In this document: in pieces, positions 47,380 through 55,276 of the stretch
How the letters are laid out: each line of letters starts with the position of its first letter
How positions within the stretch are numbered: the first letter of the stretch is position 1
From: Lachnospiraceae bacterium
Lineage (GTDB): Bacteria; Bacillota; Clostridia; Lachnospirales; Lachnospiraceae
Length of the DNA: 64,000 nucleotides
Direction: 5' to 3'
Assembly: GCA_016282915.1 (NCBI GenBank)
Contig: JAEELW010000042.1
Location: 1-64,000 of the forward strand
Made by a program: the position numbers and the translations under genes
Notes under the pieces: model-generated
What the model saw: the letters and a program-made list of their open reading frames with translations, nothing else
Databases searched by the model: none
Told to the model about the DNA's origin: nothing

Positions 47380-48795
47380 ATGAAGCGTTTTGTACAGATC
47401 CTGGTATTTCTCCTGCTGGCTTTTTTCTGTCTGCTGAAGACCTATGATATCATATGCTGGAAGGACACCAATGTGAGCTTCCAGTCCTGTGTCCTGCAGC
47501 TTGAGGAAACGCCGGAGGATACGGTCGACGTTGCCTTTGTCGGAAGCTCCCATGTCTATACGGGGATCTATCCCGCCTACCTCTGGAGCGATTACGGCAT
47601 TTCGGCTTTTGATATGGCTATCTGCGCGATGGATCGGGATTCGGCCTACTACAGCATCAAACATCTCTTTAAAAGCCAGTCTCCCCGTGTGGTCCTGGTG
47701 GACCTCTATGCGCTGACCTATGAAAAGCACCAGTATCCCGACAATATCCTGCGGAATTATCTTTCTTTCCCGCTTTCCGAGGATACCTATCCGGCGCTGA
47801 AGGCTTATGCGGCAAAGGATCCGGCCGTCTCCGATAACATGCTGGATTATCTGACGCGCTGGCCTATCTTTCATACCAGATACCGCGAGCTGGAACGGCG
47901 CGACTTTGTAAATGACGAGACTGCCCTCGCGGCCAGGGGCGAATATCTCAACTGGGCGGCCAATGCGGTCACGCCTCTGGAGCCGGATCCCTTCGAGCCG
48001 GAGCTCGGCAACGAGGACCAGCTGGAATGGATGAAGAAGCTGAAAACGATCTGTGAGGAGAACGGGGCGCAGCTGGTATTGATGGCGCTTCCTTTTCAGA
48101 CGGACTACGATGACCAGCATCTGGTAGATTACGCCTCCGTTTTTGCGGAGGAGAACGGCATTCCGTTCTTTGATTTCAACCGCAGGATCGACGAGGTGGG
48201 GCTGGATTATTCCACGGATTTTTATGATGATTCTCATATGAACGCCTATGGGGCGAAGAAGGTCTGTACGTTTTTCGGAGAATACTTAAAGGAGAATTAT
48301 CAGCTCGCGGATCACCGAGGGGATCCGAAATATGCCATCTGGGATGAGGATCTGCGCTATTACAGTCACCGCAGGGATGGTGACGAGCTGGATACGATAC
48401 AGGAACTGGAGCCTTTCCTGGATAAGCTGATGCAGATGAGGGAAGTGGTCACCGTGATCAGCCTCGAAGGCGTTTATGACAGCCACGCGCTCTATGAGTC
48501 CTTAAAGGTATTGCCGGGGATGCAGGAGGCGGATTGCGAGGCCGGTGCGAAATGGCTCTGGGAGGACGGGCAGCTTACGCTGCTCATGCAGAATGATCTC
48601 GGAGCCCCGGCCTATATACGGGAGCTGGATGACTATACAACGCTGCAGGTGCGCTTTAACGGAGACCGGATCGGCGGCGGCAATATCATCCTCGGAAGGA
48701 ACGATTATTCCAATTATGAAGGTCAGCTGCGTATCGTCGTGTACGACCCGGTCATGCACCGAACGATCGCGGCGAGAGAATATACTTACTGGTAA
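47380..48795 (+). CDS. SGNH-type membrane-anchored acyltransferase partner (DltD/AlgX-like)
   Basis: Signal anchor; VAFVGSSHVYTGI and DDSHMNAYGAKKV (Ser and DxxH motifs). Confidence 0.75.
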   Translation: MKRFVQILVFLLLAFFCLLKTYDIICWKDTNVSFQSCVLQLEETPEDTVDVAFVGSSHVYTGIYPAYLWSDYGISAFDMAICAMDRDSAYYSIKHLFKSQSPRVVLVDLYALTYEKHQYPDNILRNYLSFPLSEDTYPALKAYAAKDPAVSDNMLDYLTRWPIFHTRYRELERRDFVNDETALAARGEYLNWAANAVTPLEPDPFEPELGNEDQLEWMKKLKTICEENGAQLVLMALPFQTDYDDQHLVDYASVFAEENGIPFFDFNRRIDEVGLDYSTDFYDDSHMNAYGAKKVCTFFGEYLKENYQLADHRGDPKYAIWDEDLRYYSHRRDGDELDTIQELEPFLDKLMQMREVVTVISLEGVYDSHALYESLKVLPGMQEADCEAGAKWLWEDGQLTLLMQNDLGAPAYIRELDDYTTLQVRFNGDRIGGGNIILGRNDYSNYEGQLRIVVYDPVMHRTIAAREYTYW

Positions 48796-48803
48796 ACAGG
48801 AAA

Positions 48804-48873
48804 GGTGAAGACAGGGGGACGGTCCTTTTGTCCTCATTTTTGAGGACAAAAGGACCGTCCCCCTGTCTTCACC
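48804..48873. repeat. 70-nt perfect palindromic repeat (GGACGGTCC family), copy 1
   Basis: 33-bp perfect arms GGTGAAGACAGGGGGACGGTCCTTTTGTCCTCA / TGAGGACAAAAGGACCGTCCCCCTGTCTTCACC around a TTTT loop. Confidence 0.95.
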
Positions 48874-48879
48874 CTGTCT

Positions 48880-49806
48880 TCATAGCAGTTCCAGTACCTG
48901 GCTGCGTCCTTTCAGCGCGGTGGTGGCGCCTACGGCCGTGGTGCAGACGGCTCCGCAGGCGTTTCCGAATTTCAGGGCTTCCTCATCGGAAGAGCCTCTT
49001 AAGCGTTCCGAAGCAAAGCCGGCCACAAAGCTGTCCCCGGCCCCGGTAGCATCGACCGCCTCGATCGAGCAGGCGGGAAGCCGGATGGCAGTATCCGCAT
49101 TTCTGAAATAGCAGCCTTTGCTTCCGAGCTTTATGATCACATTCTTTACCCCGTAGGAAAGAAACACCTCGGCCATTTCTTCAGGCTTTTCCTTTTGCGT
49201 ATAATAGGCGGCTTCGTCCTCATTGGGAGTGATGTAGTCGATGAGCGGCAGGCTGTCTCTGATATCGCCTAAAGACAGCGGGTGAAAATTGGGAAGTTTG
49301 GTATCCGCAAAGATCAGAACGTCTTCTTCCCTGGCTTTTTCGAGGACGCTGCGGATGATCTGAGGATCATCAAAGGGGGCGCGGAACAGCGAGCCCAGGA
49401 TGATCGCGGATGTTTCCCTGAAGCAGTCCGTATACCGTTCGGGATGGAAGTTGTAACGGTGCGCCTGATTTGTGATGGACTTGCGTGTGCCGTCGTCGTT
49501 CACAAACATGGTCGTGACCGGAGTGGGATGTTCCTTTTCGCGGATGACGCAGGAAGTATCGATACCGAGATCCCGCAGGGTATTCAGGATCATAGCCCCG
49601 GCGGGGTCTTCCCCGAGGAAGCACATGATCCCGGTCTTCATGCCCAGTTTTACGGCGGTCGCCGCCTCGTTGACTGCTTCGCCTCCCACATTCAGGGAGC
49701 CGGATTTTGCCCGGAAGCCGGATGCGGAAACCGGTTTTTCGTCAAAGCCTTTAATGATGGAATCCACCAATGCCGTTCCGATACAAAGTATGTCTGTTTT
49801 TTTCAT
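48880..49806 (-). CDS. PfkB-family carbohydrate kinase
   Basis: DILCIGTALVDSI, SGSLNVGGEAVNEAATAVKLG, VDATGAGDSFVAGFA. Confidence 0.93.
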   Translation of the reverse strand: MKKTDILCIGTALVDSIIKGFDEKPVSASGFRAKSGSLNVGGEAVNEAATAVKLGMKTGIMCFLGEDPAGAMILNTLRDLGIDTSCVIREKEHPTPVTTMFVNDDGTRKSITNQAHRYNFHPERYTDCFRETSAIILGSLFRAPFDDPQIIRSVLEKAREEDVLIFADTKLPNFHPLSLGDIRDSLPLIDYITPNEDEAAYYTQKEKPEEMAEVFLSYGVKNVIIKLGSKGCYFRNADTAIRLPACSIEAVDATGAGDSFVAGFASERLRGSSDEEALKFGNACGAVCTTAVGATTALKGRSQVLELL

Positions 49807-49947
49807 GAGAAATCCCTGTATGATTCTTTCTTCTGTTTTTATGCCGCCGGAGTTTTCCTGAAACGTTGCCGGAACTCTCCGTGCCTTAAAGCTCCGCTGT
49901 CCGATCTCACGGAGCAGATGCTGCACATACGCCCGTATATACAGGCT

Positions 49948-50574
49948 TTACGCCAGCGTGTTGTAGAGTGTTTCGAAATCGCTTTCGGGCCGGATGCCAA
50001 GTTCCCGTACCAGTTTCATACCCATGTTGAACATCATCCTGCAGGCTTCTTTTTTAGGAAGCTTATAACTGTCAAACATCATCATGAGAGCCAGTCCGTG
50101 GGTATAGATCACGGTATCCCTTACCAGCTCCGCGAGCTTTTCGGAGGGAAGTCCGTATTGCGCAGAAAGCATCTTTACCGCCTCCTCATCAAACTGGATG
50201 GAGAAGATACTGCGCTCGCCGTAAACCGGGATCCCGATGGTCTCCAGCGGATCATCCACATTCAGGAAGCGGAACACGTGGGGGTGTTCGCAGGCGATGG
50301 AGAGGTAGTGGATGCCCGACAGAAAGAAGGCCTCGAAAGCATCCCGTCCCTGCATGTTTTCTTCGAGGCCTGAAAAGATCTTTTCTCCGGCATATTGATA
50401 CAATTCTTTTTTCAGTTCGGCCATGCTGCCGAACTGCCAGGAAACCGGCTGTGTCGAACAGTCAAGCTTCGCGGCGATCTGTTTGATCGCTACCGCAGCG
50501 ATCCCCGATTCCTCCAAAAGTTCATATGCGGCTTCCAGGATCATTTCCCGGCTGATCTTCGTTTTTCTCCCCAT
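49948..50574 (-). CDS. TetR-family transcriptional regulator
   Basis: ISREMILEAAYELLEESGIAAVAIKQIAAKLDCSTQPVSWQFGS. Confidence 0.9.
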   Translation of the reverse strand: MGRKTKISREMILEAAYELLEESGIAAVAIKQIAAKLDCSTQPVSWQFGSMAELKKELYQYAGEKIFSGLEENMQGRDAFEAFFLSGIHYLSIACEHPHVFRFLNVDDPLETIGIPVYGERSIFSIQFDEEAVKMLSAQYGLPSEKLAELVRDTVIYTHGLALMMMFDSYKLPKKEACRMMFNMGMKLVRELGIRPESDFETLYNTLA

Positions 50575-50586
50575 GGTCACCTTCTG

Positions 50587-51237
50587 TTATTCATATGGTC
50601 TGTAGTCCAGCGCTTCAGTGCAGCCCCAGGCGGCCGCCACCTTTTTAAAGCTCTTTTTGGCAAAGGTCTTAAACATCAGACCGACCATCAGACGGACAGG
50701 CGCAGGAAAGATCTCCGGCCCGGTGAATCTCCGGCATTCCTCCGAATCAAAGCCGCCTTCTGCGGCATATACCCGTCCCATCTGCGTATACGGATCCGTG
50801 ATCTTTTCTCTCTGCGCACCTTCTATAAATCTTATACCAAAGTTATCTCCTTTTACAAGAGTTCCTTTATAAATACAGCCGAGTTTTTTGGCAAGTATCT
50901 TCAGGTATTCCTCTCCGCAGCGGAGCTGTATCCCTTCGGCAAAGCCGCTCTGCAGGATAAAGGAGATCCGCGAGCCATCCGTTTTCGGACTTACGGTTTC
51001 CAGAAACTCCATCAGCAGCCCCGGTATGCATTCCACATAAAGAGGAAGTGCGATCAGGATATCACTGTTTTCCGTAAAGGCTTTCCGCATCGCATCCCAC
51101 TGCTTCCGGTCGGATACTTCATACTGCTCGAAGCTTGTGCCGTTTTCCTTCATACCTGCGGTAAATTTTCCAAGGATCTTATCCGTATTGCTGTATTTTT
51201 TTACGCGCGGACTGCCGTTGATGATCAACACATGCAT
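50587..51237 (-). CDS. NAD(P)H-dependent oxidoreductase / flavodoxin-fold protein
   Basis: MHVLIINGSPRVKKYSNTDKIL. Confidence 0.85.
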   Translation of the reverse strand: MHVLIINGSPRVKKYSNTDKILGKFTAGMKENGTSFEQYEVSDRKQWDAMRKAFTENSDILIALPLYVECIPGLLMEFLETVSPKTDGSRISFILQSGFAEGIQLRCGEEYLKILAKKLGCIYKGTLVKGDNFGIRFIEGAQREKITDPYTQMGRVYAAEGGFDSEECRRFTGPEIFPAPVRLMVGLMFKTFAKKSFKKVAAAWGCTEALDYRPYE

Positions 51238-51731
51238 GATACTGCCTCCTTTATCTCATTGCTGCTGAAAACGCCGAGTGACTTGCTACCGAAATTGAGC
51301 GCCGCTCTTTCGTTCCACCTTTCCAGGTATTCCCTTTCGGGCTCGCCGGTGTAGATGATGCCCAGATCCGTTTTGTTGTCATAGCGGAGCACGTGACGCA
51401 TCTGATTCCCGACAAATTTCAGATACATCGTGGCGATCGGGAGTATACGGTCGTAGATGTTCTTTCCTTTATGATCCAGAAAGCCCAGGGCCGTATCCGA
51501 GATCACCCAGAGCTGCCCGGCGTGGATCAGTTTTTTTAATATGAGCTCGTAATCATCTTTGACCGAGCACACGCCGGGAGTTTTGAGCCAGCAGTGATTG
51601 CAGCCGATGCAGTGGCTGATGTGCAGCGCGTCCGTTTCAATGATCTCGGCATCTGTTCCTTTTTCTTTCATCTGTTTTTTCAGCTCATCCGTTATGGAAT
51701 GGTCCGAAGTGGTATTTACGATCAGGATCAT
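51225..51731 (-). CDS. Flavodoxin-fold NAD(P)H oxidoreductase-like protein
   Basis: SHCIGCNHCWLKTPGVCSVKDDYELI motif of NADPH-dependent FMN reductases. Confidence 0.85.
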   Translation of the reverse strand: MILIVNTTSDHSITDELKKQMKEKGTDAEIIETDALHISHCIGCNHCWLKTPGVCSVKDDYELILKKLIHAGQLWVISDTALGFLDHKGKNIYDRILPIATMYLKFVGNQMRHVLRYDNKTDLGIIYTGEPEREYLERWNERAALNFGSKSLGVFSSNEIKEAVSCMC

Positions 51732-51759
51732 GTGACTACCTCCGTCTGAAATAATAATG

Positions 51760-51804
51760 TAAACACGTTTATATAAACATATTTATATTATAAACGGGTT
51801 TATA
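51760..51804. promoter_or_regulatory. Paired TetR-type operators TAAAC-NN-GTTTA
   Basis: TAAACACGTTTA (51760-51771) and TATAAACGGGTTTATA (51789-51804), centres 31 bp apart. Confidence 0.7.
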
Positions 51805-51888
51805 TAATTGTCAAGAGTTTTTTTAAAATGTAGAAGGAGCAGGCGGGATCCTGCTGCGGGCAGTTGCCGTACGGCGGTCGGATGGCGC

Positions 51889-51957
51889 GGTACTTTACGG
51901 TATTACGGAACTGTACTTTATGGTATTACAGAGCGGTACTTTATTGTACTACGGAGC
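51889..51957 (+). repeat. Three 23-bp imperfect tandem repeats
   Basis: GGTACTTTACGGTATTACGGAAC / TGTACTTTATGGTATTACAGAGC / GGTACTTTATTGTACTACGGAGC. Confidence 0.92.
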
Positions 51958-51961
51958 TTTA

Positions 51962-51990
51962 TTGACAGCATGAAGGTGTGGGAGTATCAT
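51962..51990 (+). promoter_or_regulatory. SigA promoter TTGACA-N17-TATCAT
   Basis: TTGACA 51962-51967, TATCAT 51985-51990, directly after the tandem repeats. Confidence 0.65.
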
Positions 51991-52123
51991 AAATTATTGC
52001 TGTTCAGCGGCCTGCCGGCCATCGGACGTAAGGTGCCTGCGCCATGCAAAACCGGCTACGCCGGTGCAGGCCCAAATGATCACATTTTATCGAAAATACT
52101 ATACATTACAGAGAGACGACAGG

Positions 52124-52789
52124 ATGAAACAGATACTTGTAGTGGAAGATAATAAGGACTATCAGGAGCTGCTGGAGAATTACCTTTCCAACGCGGGTTT
52201 TACTGTTACCGCAGCCGGTAACGGCCTGGATGCGGTCGATATCCTGGAGGATAAGGAGTTTGACCTGATCATCCTGGATGTGATGCTGCCGAAGATCGAC
52301 GGTTTTACGCTTTGCGAGCTGATACGGAAGAAAAGTGATGTGCCCGTTGTGATGCTCACCGCGCGCTCTGCGGAAGAGGATCAGATGCGTGGATATGAGC
52401 TTAAGGTGGATGAGTATATCTCGAAGACCGTATCCATGCCGCTCATCGTCAGCAAGATCGGCGCGATCCTTCGCAGGAGCAGCGGCACGACAGAGGAAGA
52501 GCGCATCTCGTTTAACGGAGTAGTGCTCGATCCGGGCAGCCATACGGTGCAGATCGACGGCGCTGCGGTGGAATTTACCTTAAAAGAGTTTGAGATCCTG
52601 AGTCTGATCATGAGCGCAAAGGGAGCTGTGGTCACGAGAAAATCGCTTCTGTCAAAGCTCTGGGATTATGAGTATTATGATGACAGCAGGATCGTTGATA
52701 CCCATATCAAAAATATCCGAAAGAAGCTGGGGGAGCGGGATTTTATCGTGACCGTCCGCGGGATCGGCTATAAGGCTGCACTTTCATGA
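52124..52789 (+). CDS. OmpR-family response regulator
   Basis: ILVVEDNKDYQELL, LIILDVMLPKIDG, VDTHIKNIRKKLGE; ATG 52124. Confidence 0.94.
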   Translation: MKQILVVEDNKDYQELLENYLSNAGFTVTAAGNGLDAVDILEDKEFDLIILDVMLPKIDGFTLCELIRKKSDVPVVMLTARSAEEDQMRGYELKVDEYISKTVSMPLIVSKIGAILRRSSGTTEEERISFNGVVLDPGSHTVQIDGAAVEFTLKEFEILSLIMSAKGAVVTRKSLLSKLWDYEYYDDSRIVDTHIKNIRKKLGERDFIVTVRGIGYKAALS

Positions 52790-54117
52790 AGAAGCTTTCG
52801 ATCAAAATGTTTCTTTCCTTTCTGCTGATGTCGCTTCTGATCATAGGAGCGGTGTATCTGTGTATCTGTTTTCTTGTGCCCTATGCGGGAGAGAAGAAAA
52901 ACGAAGAATATCTGAATGAGATTTCCGCGCAGCTGGCGGAGCGCTGCATGAACGTCTCCTATGCGGAGGCGGAGGAAATGATCGATGATATGGCCCTGCG
53001 GGAGGGCGTGGGTGCAAAACTGATCGACGCCGATACCTACCTTAAGAACGGAGCGGTGGTGGAGCTGTTTTTTCCGCTGCGCCTGTCGGACCGGGATGGG
53101 GAATATGTTCTGTGTGTCACCGGCGGCGCATACAGAACGAAAGCATTTCAGAGGAGCATGCTGCTCGGTCTGCCCTTCGTCGCTGCGCTCGCAGTCGTTT
53201 TATCCCTGGTGGGGGCAAAGATCTTTTCCTATTATATGAGAAAGCCCATCGTCCGGATGAGTAAGATCGCCGAACGCATGGCGGAGCAGGATTTCGGCTG
53301 GTACTGTCCGGACGAGCGGGATGATGAGATCGGAGTGCTGGCAAAGAGTCTGAACAGGCTTTCCGATGAATTGAGTTCCGCACTTTCAAAACTGAACGAT
53401 AAAAATCTCTATCTGAAAAACGAGATCGAACTGGAGAAGGAGCGGGAGAGAAGAAGGATGCTCTTTTTCTCGGGCGTATCCCATGAGCTGAAAACGCCCA
53501 TATCCGTGGCGATCGGGCAGATCGACGGCATGCGGGAGGGGATCGGGGTCTATAAGGACCGGGATAAGTATCTGGAGAAATGCAGCGAGACACTTAAGGG
53601 CCTGCTTGATTTTATCAATGAGATACTGCTCGTGTCACATATCGATATGGGAGATGTAAAGAAGGAAGAGATCCTGAAGATCGATGCGATCCTTGACGAG
53701 GAGACCGCTTTTTATGACGACCTGATCAGTGAGAGGAATATCGGACTGGTCTATGAGGTGTCCGATAATGTGGACTTTAAAGGAGATGAAAGGCTTCTCA
53801 AAAAAGCACTGGGAAATGTGCTTGGGAATGCTTTTAAGTATACGCCCGAGGGCGGTAAGGTGAGTATCCGGCTGAAGAAAGAGGAGGATAGGGAGACGGG
53901 ATCCGTGAAAACGGAGCTTACGGTGACAAATGCTCCCGCGCATATCGATGAAGCGCATCTTCCGCATCTGTTTGAGGCTTTTTACAGAGCTGACGGAAGC
54001 GGGACGGAAGGAAGCGGACTCGGTCTTTATATCAGTGCGATGGTCTTTGAACTCTGCGGCGCGGAATATGGGATCGCGAATACGGAGGACGGCGTGGAAT
54101 TCCGTCTGCGGCAGTGA
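52786..54117 (+). CDS. Sensor histidine kinase
   Basis: HAMP; FSGVSHELKTPISVAIGQI; GNVLGNAFKYTPEGG; GSGLGLYI. Confidence 0.93.
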   Translation: MKKLSIKMFLSFLLMSLLIIGAVYLCICFLVPYAGEKKNEEYLNEISAQLAERCMNVSYAEAEEMIDDMALREGVGAKLIDADTYLKNGAVVELFFPLRLSDRDGEYVLCVTGGAYRTKAFQRSMLLGLPFVAALAVVLSLVGAKIFSYYMRKPIVRMSKIAERMAEQDFGWYCPDERDDEIGVLAKSLNRLSDELSSALSKLNDKNLYLKNEIELEKERERRRMLFFSGVSHELKTPISVAIGQIDGMREGIGVYKDRDKYLEKCSETLKGLLDFINEILLVSHIDMGDVKKEEILKIDAILDEETAFYDDLISERNIGLVYEVSDNVDFKGDERLLKKALGNVLGNAFKYTPEGGKVSIRLKKEEDRETGSVKTELTVTNAPAHIDEAHLPHLFEAFYRADGSGTEGSGLGLYISAMVFELCGAEYGIANTEDGVEFRLRQ

Positions 54118-54121
54118 CAAA

Positions 54122-54172
54122 CTTCACATAAACTCCACATACGCTACATTCACACTACAGGAAGACTATGAT
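54122..54172 (+). promoter_or_regulatory. Candidate response-regulator-activated promoter: CTTCACAT/CTCCACAT and CGCTACAT/CACTACAG repeats (11-bp phased) + TATGAT
   Basis: Repeats at 54122, 54133, 54142, 54153; TATGAT at 54167-54172. Confidence 0.5.
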
Positions 54173-54206
54173 AAAGTAAGCGCAATAAGTCATTGCGCTT
54201 ACTTTA
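54172..54206 (+). other. Leader hairpin H1 (15-bp perfect stem)
   Basis: TAAAGTAAGCGCAAT-aagtc-ATTGCGCTTACTTTA. Confidence 0.85.
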
Positions 54207-54273
54207 ACGCTCCGCGGGGATGCGCACGGATTTGTATGGAAATATGCCGCTTTCAGCGGCCGAAATCCGGCGC

Positions 54274-54310
54274 AGTAAACGACAAAACGAAAAGAGTTTT
54301 GTCGTTTACT
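54274..54310 (+). other. Leader hairpin H2 (15-bp perfect stem), overlapping H3
   Basis: AGTAAACGACAAAAC-gaaaaga-GTTTTGTCGTTTACT. Confidence 0.85.
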
Positions 54311-54361
54311 ATAAGTAAAAAAGCAGAGCCGCGGGACTCTGCTTTTTTACTTATAGTAAAC
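54304..54361. terminator. Leader hairpin H3, 25-bp stem containing terminator core
   Basis: GTTTACTATAAGTAAAAAAGCAGAG-ccgcggga-CTCTGCTTTTTTACTTATAGTAAAC. Confidence 0.85.
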
Positions 54362-54397
54362 TGCGGACCGATCAAAATCAGGAGGAAGAACAGAAAT

Positions 54398-55276
54398 ATG
54401 AAGATTGATGTAAAAGATGTGACCATGATCTATTCATCCGGTAAGAAGGCTTTATCGGATGTGAGCTTCAGCTTAAAGAGTCCGGAGTTCGTGGGCATAC
54501 TGGGACCGAACGGCGCGGGGAAATCCACGCTTATGAAGCTTATGACCGCAGGGCTTAAGGAGACGAAGGGAGAGATCCTTCTGGACGATAAGAAGCTGCT
54601 GGATCAGGAGCAGAAGCTTAAAAGCAGACTGGGTTATCTCCCCCAGAGCTTCGGGCTCTTCGACGAGCTTACGGTATGGCAGTTTCTGGATTATATGGCT
54701 GCGTTAAAGGGGATCAAGGATAAGTCCGAGATCGAATGGGCCATGGAACAGACCGGACTCAGCGAGCGCAGAAAGATCCGGGTGGGAAATCTCTCCGGAG
54801 GACAGAAGCAGCGTGTGGGTATCGCGCAGGCCATCATGGGTCACCCGGAGCTGATGATACTCGATGAGCCTACGGTGGGGCTGGATCCGGAGGAAAGAGT
54901 GAGATTCCGGAATATCTTTTCGGAAATGTCCTCCGAGCGTATCGTGTTTCTTTCGACACATATCGTGGATGATGTGCAGGCTGTCTGCAACAGGGTGCTG
55001 GTGATCTATGGCGGAAGGATACTTTTTGACGGAAGCCCTGCCGGGCTGATCGAACAGACCGTGGATCATGTGGGTTCCTTTATCCGTAAGGTGGATGATA
55101 TCCTTCCCAAAGACTGCGAGATCGTATCCAGGATCAATACCCGGAACGGCGTGCTGACACGTATCGTGGCAGGGACGCTGCCGGATTATGTGGACAGATG
55201 CGAACCCAGTCTGGAAGATGCCTATCTTTACTGCATACACAGCAGTGCAAAGAAGGAGGATGAGCATGAGGGCTAA
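54398..55276 (+). CDS. ABC transporter ATPase
   Basis: GPNGAGKSTLM, LSGGQKQRVGIAQAI, MILDEPTVGLDP; ATG 54398 after AGGAGGAAG. Confidence 0.94.
   Translation: MKIDVKDVTMIYSSGKKALSDVSFSLKSPEFVGILGPNGAGKSTLMKLMTAGLKETKGEILLDDKKLLDQEQKLKSRLGYLPQSFGLFDELTVWQFLDYMAALKGIKDKSEIEWAMEQTGLSERRKIRVGNLSGGQKQRVGIAQAIMGHPELMILDEPTVGLDPEERVRFRNIFSEMSSERIVFLSTHIVDDVQAVCNRVLVIYGGRILFDGSPAGLIEQTVDHVGSFIRKVDDILPKDCEIVSRINTRNGVLTRIVAGTLPDYVDRCEPSLEDAYLYCIHSSAKKEDEHEG

Noticed and set aside
49282-50373. 363-aa plus-strand ORF across pfkB and tetR
   Set aside because: Antisense to two well-supported genes and crosses their intergenic gap.
53930-54397. Long N-terminal extension of the ABC ATPase ORF
   Set aside because: The frame is open by chance through the HK 3' end and the hairpins; ATG 54398 has a strong SD and starts a canonical ATPase.
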